From assembly GCA_013336165.1 (NCBI GenBank), contig JAAXUF010000005.1, positions 62,001-126,000 on the forward strand: a stretch of 64,000 bases of DNA. The letters are read 5' to 3'. The notes beneath the pieces are model-generated. The model saw nothing but the letters and a program-made list of their open reading frames with translations, had not been told where the DNA came from and did no database searches. Of this stretch, positions 35,781-44,896 are shown in pieces. The first letter of the stretch is position 1; each line of letters begins with the position of its first letter. This DNA is from Coriobacteriia bacterium. GTDB lineage: Bacteria > Actinomycetota > Coriobacteriia > Anaerosomatales > JAAXUF01. The position numbers and the translations under genes are program-made.

Positions 35781-36326
35781 CTAGCTGGTGTAGATTTCGG
35801 GCTTCAGGACCCCGATATAGGGAAGATTTCGATAGCGCTCCGCGTAGTCCAGCCCATATCCGACCACAAACTCATCAGGTACATCAAATCCCACGTACTT
35901 ACAGTTGATAAGTACCCGTTGCTTGCCTTGTTTGCTCAAGAAAGCCACAACTTCGAGCGACCGAGGTTTGCGTGATGCGAGGTTCTTGAGCAGGTACTTC
36001 AGAGTCAGCCCCGTATCGAGAATGTCCTCGCACACGAGAACATGGCGTCCTTCGACCGTCTCATCGAGATCCTTGAGTATCCTCACAACACCCGACGACT
36101 TGGTCGACGAGCCGTAGCTCGACACGGCCATGAAGTCGAGCTCAACCGGCGAGGAGATCGAGCGCGCGAGATCGGCGAGAAAGATCGCCGCACCACGCAG
36201 CACGCCGATGAGAAGCACGGGCTCGTCGCCGTAGTCCCGGCTGATCTGCTCGCCGAGATCACGAACACGCTGCTGAATGTCCTCTTCGCTGAGGATCACA
36301 TGCGATATGTCGGAATGAAGTCCCAT
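35781..36326 (-). CDS. hpt: Hypoxanthine phosphoribosyltransferase
   Basis: A 181-residue purine salvage enzyme. The PRPP-binding motif VLVCEDILDTGLTL is complete, and GVLRGAAIFLADLAR supplies the first loop. The C-terminal VGYGLDYAERYRNLPYIGVL is the usual base-binding region. I chose ATG 36326; a GTG 24 bp upstream in the same frame has no better ribosome site. It lies between tilS and ftsH, its common location. Confidence 0.94.
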   Translation of the reverse strand: MGLHSDISHVILSEEDIQQRVRDLGEQISRDYGDEPVLLIGVLRGAAIFLADLARSISSPVELDFMAVSSYGSSTKSSGVVRILKDLDETVEGRHVLVCEDILDTGLTLKYLLKNLASRKPRSLEVVAFLSKQGKQRVLINCKYVGFDVPDEFVVGYGLDYAERYRNLPYIGVLKPEIYTS

Positions 36327-36369
36327 GCGCCCAGATCGTCCCTTCACCAACGAACTCGCTTATTTGCCC

Positions 36370-37773
36370 TTAGTCCTCGGCCTTCAGCCAAGAGAGCTTC
36401 ATGGCCCTGCTCGTACCGGGACCGACCCGATACTCCTCACTCACGCGCACACCGGCCAACCATACGATGCGTTCGCCGTCCCTGACTACCGGCACCGCCG
36501 GCCGTTCTCGGCGAGGGACTTTTGCGTCGACCAGCAGGTCGGAGAGCTTTCGCGTCCCCTCCATGCCAAACGGCCGCATCCGATCCCCCGGTCGCAGCGC
36601 ATCCACAACGAGCGTACGCGCATTCCCCGCGTCAATCGTCACCGAACAGGGACCGCCCGCTATGTCGGCAGGCGAGACCTCCTCGGCAATCATGCTCCCG
36701 GCCGGACCGAGATCGACGGTACCGGGTATCGGGAGCAAGGAAGGTGCCACCGCACGCGGCTCGGTGTCCGCGAGCGAGACGATCAGTTTACCGTACTCGC
36801 CCTCAGCCCGCAGACCGCACGGCAGGTCGCGGGCGAAGCCGTCTTGCGCGAGGCCGTCGACGAGCGCCTCGATGTGTGAGGATTCCAGCCGAGACGCCTC
36901 AGGAAACGCCGCCGCGAGGGCCGTGCGGATGGTACGCCGCGCCATCGTGCGATCCAGCGTCAGTATCCAGGCGCGATCGAATTCGATGCGCTCGTTGGGA
37001 GTGATGTCGGCGAAGTCGCGGGCGAAGTCGGAGGCCATGCGGGACAGGAGCGCGTCGTCGGCGGCTAGGAGATCGATGGAGCGCGCCAGCGTCTCGCGGA
37101 AGGCGGGGTTCACGCGCTCGGCGACCGGAACGATCTGTGTGCGCACGAGGGCGCGCAGTCGCGTGGTGTCGGCGTTCGTGGCGTCTTCGCGCCACGGCTG
37201 GCCGAGATCGTCGCGCAGGTACGCACGGATGGCTGCGCGGTCGCAATCGAGCAGCGGGCGAACAATGCGGCCGCGCTCGTACGGGATCGAGGAGAGCCCG
37301 GCCGCGCCGGAGCCGGTGATCGCGCGCATGAGGAAGGTCTCGACGCGGTCGTCACGATGGTGCGCCACGGCGATGCGACCAGCGGAGCGCGACACGCCCG
37401 CTGCGTCGCACGCGACATCGAGCGTCTCATCGGCGAAGCGGTAGCGGATACGGCGGCCGGCGTCCTCGAGGTTCAGGCCTTCCTCGGCGGCATAGGCCGC
37501 GACATCGAAGCGCACAACGGTGCAGGGAACGCCGATCTCGGCTGCGAGCGCCGACACGAAAGAGGCGTCACCATCGGCGGCATCGGCGCGCAGGAGGTGG
37601 TTCACGTGGAGGACCGAGATCGGCCCAGTCTCGCCGAGATCCCCTGCGGCAAGCAGGCGCAGAAGCGCAACGGAATCAGCGCCGCCGCTGACGAGCGCGA
37701 GCACAGGTGAGTCTTGCGGGAGCATGGCGCGACGCTGGACGGTCGCGCGTGCGGTTTCTGGAAGAGATGCCAT
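36370..37773 (-). CDS. tilS: tRNA(Ile)-lysidine synthetase
   Basis: A 467-residue N-type ATP pyrophosphatase. The PP-loop is VSGGADSVAL near residue 29. The HHRDD motif appears as AVAHHRDDRVETFLMRAITG. It modifies C34 of the AUA-reading isoleucine tRNA to lysidine, which is essential. The C-terminal TilS domain is present (LRPGDRMRPFGMEGTRKLSD). It starts an operon with hpt and ftsH. The 106 bp upstream towards the ABC permease gene hold no gene. Confidence 0.94.
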   Translation of the reverse strand: MASLPETARATVQRRAMLPQDSPVLALVSGGADSVALLRLLAAGDLGETGPISVLHVNHLLRADAADGDASFVSALAAEIGVPCTVVRFDVAAYAAEEGLNLEDAGRRIRYRFADETLDVACDAAGVSRSAGRIAVAHHRDDRVETFLMRAITGSGAAGLSSIPYERGRIVRPLLDCDRAAIRAYLRDDLGQPWREDATNADTTRLRALVRTQIVPVAERVNPAFRETLARSIDLLAADDALLSRMASDFARDFADITPNERIEFDRAWILTLDRTMARRTIRTALAAAFPEASRLESSHIEALVDGLAQDGFARDLPCGLRAEGEYGKLIVSLADTEPRAVAPSLLPIPGTVDLGPAGSMIAEEVSPADIAGGPCSVTIDAGNARTLVVDALRPGDRMRPFGMEGTRKLSDLLVDAKVPRRERPAVPVVRDGERIVWLAGVRVSEEYRVGPGTSRAMKLSWLKAED

Positions 37774-37879
37774 GTGAGAAGGATAACGATATATCGGCAG
37801 GAGCGCCAGCGCACGAGCGGCGGCCTCCCGCTCCGCCGTGTGCGCCGCATCCTCGGCGTACGGGAACAGCTCAAACGGC

Positions 37880-38632
37880 TTACGCGCTCCCCCGCGGCCG
37901 CAGCCAGCCGCCGAGAACCGCCAGCGCGCCGTCGAGCACCAGCGCGAGTGCCGAGACTGTGAGTGCGCCTTCCAGCACGATGCCCGCGTTCTGCGTGCTG
38001 ATGCCGGTGAAGATCGGCAGCCCCAAGCCGCCCGCGCCGGTTGCCGCAGCCACCGTCGCGGTACCGACGTTGATGATCACCGAGGTCCGCACACCCGCCA
38101 TGATGACGCCGGAAGCCAACGGAAGCTCGACGGTGAACAGCACGCGCCAACGCCCCATCCCCATGCCGCGCGCAGCGTCGATGACGGCCGGCTGCACCGA
38201 ATCGAGCCCGGAAACCACGCCGCTTACCACCGGGAACAGCCCGTACAGGAAGAGCGCCACAACCGCAGGCGCTAACCCGATGCCCAGCACCGGCAGCATG
38301 AGCGCGAGCACGGCGATCGGCGGGAACACTTGTCCGAAGTCCACCCCAGTCGAGACGATCTCTCGAAAATCCCGCCCGCTGTCGCGTGTCACCCAGATCC
38401 CCAGCGGGATGCCAACCACCAGCGTGAGTGCACTAGAGATGGCGACGATGAGGAGGTGCCGCGCTGCGAGATCGAGGAGCGGCGTCGCAAATACCGGGTC
38501 GCGCGCTTCGCCGAACAGCGCCGTGAGCGCGCTTGCCACCAGCGGCTGATTGGCCACCACGAGCGCGAGCGCCACTGCACCCGCCAGCACGCCGACCGTT
38601 CCTCCCCACCCGCGAGTCTGCACCCCGCTCAT
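37880..38632 (-). CDS. Osmoprotectant-type ABC transporter permease (OpuCD-like)
   Basis: A 250-residue membrane subunit with about six helices and the binding-protein-dependent transport motif VIDAARGMGMGRWRVLFTVE, the EAA loop of the ProW/OpuC family. ATG 38632 starts 1 bp after the ATPase stop; the frame is open upstream only as a shadow of the ATPase. It works with the second permease, CBS-ATPase and binding protein upstream. The substrate is likely a quaternary amine such as glycine betaine, choline or carnitine, but this is from family similarity. Confidence 0.88.
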   Translation of the reverse strand: MSGVQTRGWGGTVGVLAGAVALALVVANQPLVASALTALFGEARDPVFATPLLDLAARHLLIVAISSALTLVVGIPLGIWVTRDSGRDFREIVSTGVDFGQVFPPIAVLALMLPVLGIGLAPAVVALFLYGLFPVVSGVVSGLDSVQPAVIDAARGMGMGRWRVLFTVELPLASGVIMAGVRTSVIINVGTATVAAATGAGGLGLPIFTGISTQNAGIVLEGALTVSALALVLDGALAVLGGWLRPRGSA

Positions 38633-38633
38633 G

Positions 38634-39782
38634 TCAGGCCTCGGGGTTCTCGGCGGGGCGCGAGACGGAGGGCGCGGCGAGGTACGCGTCGCTGGTTTCG
38701 AGCGTGCGCTCGACGTCGGCGAGCGAGATGTCGCCGAGAAGGCGGCCGGCCTCGTCGACGACCGGCACCGTCCGGTATCCGAGCGCGAGCATGCGCGCAA
38801 GCGCCTCCTTGAGTGACGCGTCGGGCGCGACCGAGGTCTCGCGCCAGTCCACGCGGGTGGCAGCCTCGGCTGGCGTGACGCTGCGGGTGATCCGGCGGCA
38901 GTCGATCCAGCCGGCAAGAGTGCCGGCAGCATCCGTGAGGTATACGAACTGCTCTGGGCCGCAGGCCGCGCGCTCGACCTCATCGGGGTCATCGACGCGC
39001 GCCATGGGGAAGCCGGTGCGCATGGCGGTGCTCACGCGCACGCGGGCGAGGCGCTTGAGTGCCGCGTCGGCTCCCATGAAGTCGTGGGCGAACTGGTTCG
39101 CCGGGTGGTCGAGCAGCATCTCGGGGGTGTCGTACTGCTGGAGCCGCCCGTCGCACAGAAGCGCGATACGGTCCGCGAGGCGCATTGCTTCATCGGCGTC
39201 GTGCGTCACGAAGACGACGGTCTTGCGCAACTCCCGCTGGATGCGCGCGAACTCGCCCTGCAGACGGTCGCGCGTGAGCGGATCCACCGCGCCAAACGGC
39301 TCGTCCATCAGCAGCACCGGCGGATCGGCCGCTAGCGCCCGCGCGACTCCGACGCGCTGCGCTTCGCCGCCGGACAGCTCCCGCGGGTACTTGTCCGCGT
39401 ACGCCGACGGGTTCAGGCCGACGAGCTCCAGCAACTCCGACGTTCTCGGCGCGATGCGCGAAGGTTTCCAGCCGAGGAGGCGCGGGACGGTCGCGATGTT
39501 CTCGGCGACAGTCATGTGGGGAAAGAGGCCGACCGACTGGATCGCATAGCCAATGTGGCGGCGCAGCTCCTCGGGTACGAGTGTGGCGGCGTCGATGCCG
39601 TCGATGAGGATGCGGCCGGATGTGGGCTCGATGAGACGGTTGATCATGCGCAGCGTTGTGGTCTTGCCGCAACCCGACGGGCCGATCAGCACGCAGACCT
39701 CGCCGTCGGGGATCTCGAGCGTGAGGTCGTCGACGGCGGTGTGGTCGCCATAGCGCTTGGCGACGTGTTCGAGCGTGATCAT
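38634..39782 (-). CDS. Osmoprotectant-type ABC ATPase with CBS domains (OpuCA-like)
   Basis: A 382-residue ATPase. Walker A is GPSGCGKTTTLRMINRLIEP, the signature LSGGEAQRVGVARALA, and Walker B VLLMDEPFGAVDP. The phrase YAIQSVGLFPHMTVAENIA is typical of ProV/OpuCA. Residues about 255-370 hold two CBS repeats (GTLAGWIDCRRITRSVTPAE and LGYRTVPVVDEAGRLLGDIS). In OpuA-type systems CBS domains sense ionic strength or c-di-AMP. It overlaps the upstream permease by 4 bp. Confidence 0.9.
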   Translation of the reverse strand: MITLEHVAKRYGDHTAVDDLTLEIPDGEVCVLIGPSGCGKTTTLRMINRLIEPTSGRILIDGIDAATLVPEELRRHIGYAIQSVGLFPHMTVAENIATVPRLLGWKPSRIAPRTSELLELVGLNPSAYADKYPRELSGGEAQRVGVARALAADPPVLLMDEPFGAVDPLTRDRLQGEFARIQRELRKTVVFVTHDADEAMRLADRIALLCDGRLQQYDTPEMLLDHPANQFAHDFMGADAALKRLARVRVSTAMRTGFPMARVDDPDEVERAACGPEQFVYLTDAAGTLAGWIDCRRITRSVTPAEAATRVDWRETSVAPDASLKEALARMLALGYRTVPVVDEAGRLLGDISLADVERTLETSDAYLAAPSVSRPAENPEA

Positions 39783-40909
39783 GCGGCGGCCCTTTCACGA
39801 CGAATGCCCGGCGAGACGATCGCGCGCTCAAGCGCACGCATGCCGCGGTCGGCCGCGATCGAAAGCGCGACCATCGGCAGTGCGCCGAGCAGCGTGAGGT
39901 CCGCCGCCTGCGATCCCCAGCCGAGAAACACCAGCGTGCCCAGGTCCTGCGCGCCGCCGATCGCCATGACCGCAGCGATGCCGATGGTGAGCACGAGCGC
40001 TACGCGGACGCCCTCAAGCACGAGCGGCAGCGCCAGCGGGAACTCGACCCGGCGCAGGAGCTCGGCGCGCGACATGCCCATGCCGCGCCCGGCGTCGGCG
40101 ATCGCGGCGTCGACTCCGGCGATGCCGAGGTAGGTGCTGCGCACGATCGGCAGCAGCGCGTAGAGCGTGAGCGCGATCAGCACCGGCAGCGGCCCGATTG
40201 AGGGCAGGCCGAGAGCGGCCAGCGGCACCATCAGCAGCCCGAACAGCGCGAGCGACGGCACCGTCTGGATGACGCCCACCACCGGGATCGCGGTCGCCCG
40301 CACAACGCGCCGGCGAGCCGCGAGGATGCCCAGCGGGATGCCCAGCGCGGCTGCGATCGCGGTGCCGCCGAGCGATAGATAGATGTGGTTGACGACGAGC
40401 GTCCAGAACGTGTCGGCTTGCGCCCGGTATTCGAGCGCCAGGGACAACCATGCGAGACCGCCCCACAGCACGGCGACCACAGGTAGCACGATGGCTGCCC
40501 CAGCCGCTGCGACGGTGACCATCCGATGCGACGCGCGAGCCCCCTGATACCACACGGCGACCACTCCCGCGAGCATGAGCCACGCACCCACGCCGATTGA
40601 GACCCGCGCAGGTGTGTCCCCCGCCGGAGTCAGCCTCACCGCCGCCGAGCCCAGCGCCAGAAGCCAGCAGCCCCATGTCGCCACGGCGGAGGCGAGCAGT
40701 GCCGGCCCGCGGTACCGCCGGGCAGCCTGCGACTGCACAACGGCCGCCGTCAGCGCGCCCGCCAGCGCGATGAACAGCAGCGCTGCCCAGAGCGGCGCGG
40801 CCGTCCAAAGCCTCACCGGCACGCCACTGACGATGCGATTCGCGCTCGACTCCACGAACGGCAACGCAACGCAACTCACGAGCGCGACAAGTGCGCCCGA
40901 GAGGGCCAC
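39779..40909 (-). CDS. Osmoprotectant-type ABC permease with N-terminal membrane extension
   Basis: A 376-residue permease. The C-terminal 215 residues are a normal OpuCB/ProW domain with AIADAGRGMGMSRAELLRRVEF as EAA loop. Before it are about 150 residues with four or five additional hydrophobic helices (LWAALLFIALAGALTAAV and WLMLAGVVAVWYQGAR). OpuCB is about 215 residues, so this extension is notable. GTG start at 40909 is the first possible. It overlaps the ATPase by 4 bp and follows the binding-protein gene after 86 bp. Confidence 0.86.
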   Translation of the reverse strand: MALSGALVALVSCVALPFVESSANRIVSGVPVRLWTAAPLWAALLFIALAGALTAAVVQSQAARRYRGPALLASAVATWGCWLLALGSAAVRLTPAGDTPARVSIGVGAWLMLAGVVAVWYQGARASHRMVTVAAAGAAIVLPVVAVLWGGLAWLSLALEYRAQADTFWTLVVNHIYLSLGGTAIAAALGIPLGILAARRRVVRATAIPVVGVIQTVPSLALFGLLMVPLAALGLPSIGPLPVLIALTLYALLPIVRSTYLGIAGVDAAIADAGRGMGMSRAELLRRVEFPLALPLVLEGVRVALVLTIGIAAVMAIGGAQDLGTLVFLGWGSQAADLTLLGALPMVALSIAADRGMRALERAIVSPGIRRERAAA

Positions 40910-40995
40910 CCTGTCACGCGCGCGGACGGAGGTCTCCTCGGCAATGATGTCTGGCGTTCTCGCTATGGTAGCCCCCCGATGCGTGCAGTTGGTCG

Positions 40996-41949
40996 CTATT
41001 TCACGAACCCCTGAGCTTTGAGCCAGTCCGCAGCAACTTGTTTCGCGCTCTTGCCATCGACGTCGACCTGCTTGTTGAGTGACTGCAACGTGGTCAGATC
41101 GAGTTTGGCGAACACGGGATTCAGAATGCCTGCGATCTCAGGGTACTTCTTCGTGACGTCTGCGCGGAACGTCGGAGCCGGCTGGTAGATCGGCTGAACG
41201 CCGAGCGGGTCGCCCAGAACCACGAGATCGAGCGCGGCTAGCGAGCCGTCGGTCCCGTAGGCCATGGCGGCGTTCACGCCTTGCGCACCCTCGGCGGCGG
41301 TCTTCTCGGTGACGGCGGTATCGCCGGTGGCGAAGGCGACTTGCTGTGCGGAGGTGAGCTTGAACCCGTACGCCTTCTCAAATGCCGGGAATGCGACGTC
41401 ACTGGTGAAGAACTCCTGCGACCCTGCGATCTTGAAGGTGCCGCCCTTCTTGATGTAGGTCGCGAGATCAGAAAGCGTCGTGATGTTGTTGGCAGACGCG
41501 AACTTCTTCGGAACTGCCACGGCCCATGTGTTGTTTGCCGGTGCGGGCGATAGCCAGTCGATGCCGATTGCGGCATCTTCCGTCTTCGCCGTCTGATATG
41601 TCTGGTCGGCGCTCTTGAGCACCGCCGCATCCACTTTCACGTCGCCGTGAAAGACCAGCACGGCATTGGCGGTGTATTCGGGATAGACGTCGATCTGCCC
41701 GTCGAGCAATGCCTGGCGAACGACCTTTGTGGCACCCGTACGCGTCTTGTCGACAACGGTGAAGCCATTGGCCGCGAGCGTCTGCATGATGATCTGGCCC
41801 AGGATCGTGCCTTCGGTGTCGATCTTCGACCCGACGGTGATCGGGCCCTTCGTAGCGCTTGAGCCGCTCTTCGCCGAGCAACCCACCACTGCGACCAACA
41901 ACGCCAAGGCCGCGACTATTGAGACGATGCGTCTCCAAGATCTTGTCAT
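40996..41949 (-). CDS. Osmoprotectant-type ABC substrate-binding lipoprotein (OpuCC-like)
   Basis: A 317-residue lipoprotein. The signal peptide is RRIVSIVAALALLVAVVGC with Cys as the lipidation site. The mature part starts VGSKIDTEGTILGQIIMQTL, a hallmark of the OpuAC/ProX family (PF04069), and includes VYPEYTANAVLVF and MAYGTDGSLAALDLVVL. It captures the substrate outside the cell and hands it to the two permeases. It heads the operon. The exact ligand is not determined by sequence. Confidence 0.9.
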   Translation of the reverse strand: MTRSWRRIVSIVAALALLVAVVGCSAKSGSSATKGPITVGSKIDTEGTILGQIIMQTLAANGFTVVDKTRTGATKVVRQALLDGQIDVYPEYTANAVLVFHGDVKVDAAVLKSADQTYQTAKTEDAAIGIDWLSPAPANNTWAVAVPKKFASANNITTLSDLATYIKKGGTFKIAGSQEFFTSDVAFPAFEKAYGFKLTSAQQVAFATGDTAVTEKTAAEGAQGVNAAMAYGTDGSLAALDLVVLGDPLGVQPIYQPAPTFRADVTKKYPEIAGILNPVFAKLDLTTLQSLNKQVDVDGKSAKQVAADWLKAQGFVK

Positions 41950-42102
41950 CCCGCCGCTCCCCTTTCAGACTCCCCGACACTGGACTCCCGCCAACGATAC
42001 AGCGGATGCGCTCCAGAACGATGAAGTGTTTGTGCCCGAGTGCGGCTGAGGGCAATCGCGCCGAAGTGCGTATCACCGCGGAGTCCGAGAGTCCGACGCT
42101 TT

Positions 42103-43944
42103 CTACAATGCCGTTAGTTCAGCGGTATTCTGACAGAAGCCGGAAATCGGATTGCGCGGAATAGCGATACATTCGACTCGCGCGCCCGACGGCGTCAAGC
42201 GCTCGTGCAACACTCGCAACCTCTCCGATTTCACACGGCGCTTGACTGCGCCGAGCAGCGCCGGAATGTCTTCGACAGCGATCCTCAACTCTCCCGACGG
42301 GATCTCCAGCACTCCCGCCGATACGCCAAGAAGACCGAAGCGGCGAACTACCCCGTCTCGATCAGGCGCCATAATGCAGCCCCGATCCCTGTCTTGTGCC
42401 GAATGCAGGGAAGCTGCCGACTGTGCGAAGCGCTCACATAGGTCGCTGACAAGCGCAACCACTTCATCGATCTTCCGTCCGACAAGTCCAATGCTTGCAA
42501 TGAAGTCATCGCCCCCGACGTGCCCAACAAAGAACTGTTTTTCGGCACCGGAGGACCGGAGCAGATCCCCGAACACCTGGATCGCCCGATCTCCCACCCG
42601 AAATCCATAGAGGTCATTGAACGGCTTGAACTGATCGAAATCAAAGTAGACAAATGCTCTGCCTTTGTCTCGATCGGCCAAGTCTCCTCGAAAATGCTCG
42701 TTGATCAAAGCGTTGCCCGGCAGGCGGGTAAGCGGATTCGAATCGCGCGCGCTCTCTAAATCGAACTCATGCAAGGCCGACAACAGCTCCGAAGGAGCGA
42801 GGATTCCGGCATAGCAACCGTTGTCGGTGACGACTATCCCATTTTGGGCACGCGTCGATACGGAGAAGAGCCCGAGTGCATCTTGAATCCCCGCGTGGAC
42901 ATCGCACGTGACAGTACGTGTGACCAACTCGCGGATTGTCCGCCCGCTGGGGCCGGTGAGAAGCGACCAGCCATACTGCGAGTACATGTAAGGTCGCATC
43001 GTCTGCTCAGTGACTATTCCGAGAGGCTCGCCACTCCCCTCGACCACGGCAACATAGGCCGGACGCTCAGCTCCCTTGAAGCGCTCGATGAGGGTGTCGA
43101 CTCGATCGTCCGCGCCGACTGGTTCGACGTATTCCACAGGCAGCGATCGAAGTCTCATTGCTTTGCTTCTACGATCGTTTTGGGCGAGTTCCGCCAAGTG
43201 GGGATACGATTCGCGCAGATCGGCGAGTTCGGTTGTAGGGCGTTGAACGAAGTACCCCTGAACGAGATCGCATCCGATCTCCCGGCAAAAATGCAGTTCC
43301 TCTTCCGTTTCCGCGCCTTCCGCGATGACAGATATTCCGAGCAGATGCGCCATGTCGACCACGTGTTTGACGAAGAGGCTCTTCCTAGAGTCGGTGTTTG
43401 CCCCGCCGATGAAGAAGCGGTCAACCTTCACGAAGTCGGGCTGCGTCTCGTAGAGCATCTGAAGCCCCGAGAATCCCGTCCCGAAATCGTCGAGGGCAAT
43501 GCGAAAATGCTGGTCGCGGTACGTTCCGACGGTCATGAGCGCACTGCCCGCGGAAACCCGGTGACGTTCGCTGATCTCGAAACACACACTGCTCGAAGCG
43601 ATACCGTGTTCGGCGAGCATCCGATTGGTCTCGCCGGGATGATAGTCGGCCATCTCCATGACCCTGTTGTCCACATTCATGAACAGTTTGGCCGACCCGT
43701 GGTTGGGAAGCCTAATAAACTTCGCGATTGCCAGAGCGCGAAGCTCTAGGTCGAGCTGGAAGATCTGCCTCTCGGCGAACGCGGCATCGAGCATCTCATG
43801 TACCGAGCCAAAGTGCGCATCCCAGCCGCGTACGAGCGCCTCGTAGCCATAACAGGAGCCGGTGTGCAGATTGCATATCGGCTGGAAGGCGAAATCGAGG
43901 TGCGAGAAGACCGTCTTCCAGTGCTCGCCGACAACAGGACCCAT
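42103..43944 (-). CDS. EAL-CBS-GGDEF signalling protein
   Basis: A 613-residue cytoplasmic protein. Residues about 10-240 are an EAL phosphodiesterase with the key residues present: GYEALVRG, MNVDNRV, FEISER, ALDDFGTGFSGL, VKVDRFF, AEGAE, QGYFVQRP. A CBS pair follows (about 290-420). Residues 430-580 are GGDEF, with the signature GGDDF instead of GGDEF/GGEEF and DFDQFKPFNDLYGF. The EAL part looks active against c-di-GMP; the cyclase part is less sure. I chose ATG 43944, preceded by AAGAGAGG; the longer frame lacks similarity. It stands alone. Confidence 0.88.
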   Translation of the reverse strand: MGPVVGEHWKTVFSHLDFAFQPICNLHTGSCYGYEALVRGWDAHFGSVHEMLDAAFAERQIFQLDLELRALAIAKFIRLPNHGSAKLFMNVDNRVMEMADYHPGETNRMLAEHGIASSSVCFEISERHRVSAGSALMTVGTYRDQHFRIALDDFGTGFSGLQMLYETQPDFVKVDRFFIGGANTDSRKSLFVKHVVDMAHLLGISVIAEGAETEEELHFCREIGCDLVQGYFVQRPTTELADLRESYPHLAELAQNDRRSKAMRLRSLPVEYVEPVGADDRVDTLIERFKGAERPAYVAVVEGSGEPLGIVTEQTMRPYMYSQYGWSLLTGPSGRTIRELVTRTVTCDVHAGIQDALGLFSVSTRAQNGIVVTDNGCYAGILAPSELLSALHEFDLESARDSNPLTRLPGNALINEHFRGDLADRDKGRAFVYFDFDQFKPFNDLYGFRVGDRAIQVFGDLLRSSGAEKQFFVGHVGGDDFIASIGLVGRKIDEVVALVSDLCERFAQSAASLHSAQDRDRGCIMAPDRDGVVRRFGLLGVSAGVLEIPSGELRIAVEDIPALLGAVKRRVKSERLRVLHERLTPSGARVECIAIPRNPISGFCQNTAELTAL

Positions 43945-44120
43945 TCGGAATGCCTCTCTTGTGCGATCACGTCTTGTCACTGCATGAGTGAGTATCGACA
44001 GCCCTGAGACCCCAAGACATTGGATCCGTGTGAACACTGGCAAACCTTAGTAACAAACCCGTGAAACTAAGGAAGACTGGCATCTCTCATGCGCCTCGCA
44101 ACGGGCCGGACCAACGCAAA

Positions 44121-44148
44121 CGGGGCGCCCTTTTCGAAAGGCGCCCCG
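44121..44148 (-). terminator. Terminator of the liv operon
   Basis: Strong hairpin with 9 bp GC stem CGGGGCGCC/GGCGCCCCG extended by a few A-T pairs, 32 bp after the livF stop. On the minus strand only a short TTTG follows. It separates the liv operon from the EAL-GGDEF gene. Confidence 0.7.
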
Positions 44149-44179
44149 CCATTGAATCAAAGCCGCACACTTCAGACAT

Positions 44180-44896
44180 CTACTCGCCGAGATACGCTCC
44201 CCGGACAGCTTCGTTGGCAAGCAGTTCCTTGCCGGTGCCGGTCAGCGTGATTTCGCCTGTGGCCAGCACATAGCCGCGATCGGCGATGGAAAGCGCCATA
44301 TTGGCGTTCTGCTCCACCAGCAGGATCGTGATGCCGGCGTCGTGGAGCTTCAGGATCGTCTCAAAGATCAGCTCAACCACAACCGGCGCCAAGCCCATTG
44401 AAGGCTCGTCAAGCATGAGGAGCTTCGGCTGCGACATGATCGCGCGGCCGATCGCGAGCATCTGTTGCTCTCCACCGGAAAGCGTTCCGCCCTGCTGGCC
44501 GACCCGCTCCTTCATCCTCGGAAACAGCTCGAAGACATGTTCGAGATCCGCGCGAATCCCGTCTTTGTCCTTGCGCAGGAACGCGCCCATCTCGAGGTTT
44601 TCCATGACAGTCATCCGAGAAAAGATCCTCCGGCCCTCAGGAACCTGAATGATGCCTTTTGCAGTGATCAGATGCGGTGGCATTCCGCCGATAGGAGCGC
44701 CATCGTAGACGATACTGCCCACCTTGGGCGCAATTTGTCCCGAGATGGTTTTGAGCGTCGTCGACTTGCCTGCTCCGTTCGCGCCGATGAGCGTGACAAT
44801 CTCGCCCTGCTTCACTTCGAGAGAGATACCCCTCAGTGCCTCGATCTTTCCGTAGAACGAATGAATGCCGTCGACTTTGAGCAATGCGTCAGCCAT
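44180..44896 (-). CDS. livF: Branched-chain amino acid ABC ATPase LivF
   Basis: A 238-residue ATPase. Walker A is GANGAGKSTTLKTISG near residue 38, the signature LSGGEQQMLAIGRAIMS, and Walker B LLMLDEPSMGLAP. VEQNANMALSIADRGYVLATG is the LivF-type H-loop region. I chose ATG 44896 with AAGGAG upstream; the longer frame lies in livG. It forms a heterodimer with LivG and drives the LivHM channel. Last gene of the operon. Confidence 0.94.
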   Translation of the reverse strand: MADALLKVDGIHSFYGKIEALRGISLEVKQGEIVTLIGANGAGKSTTLKTISGQIAPKVGSIVYDGAPIGGMPPHLITAKGIIQVPEGRRIFSRMTVMENLEMGAFLRKDKDGIRADLEHVFELFPRMKERVGQQGGTLSGGEQQMLAIGRAIMSQPKLLMLDEPSMGLAPVVVELIFETILKLHDAGITILLVEQNANMALSIADRGYVLATGEITLTGTGKELLANEAVRGAYLGE

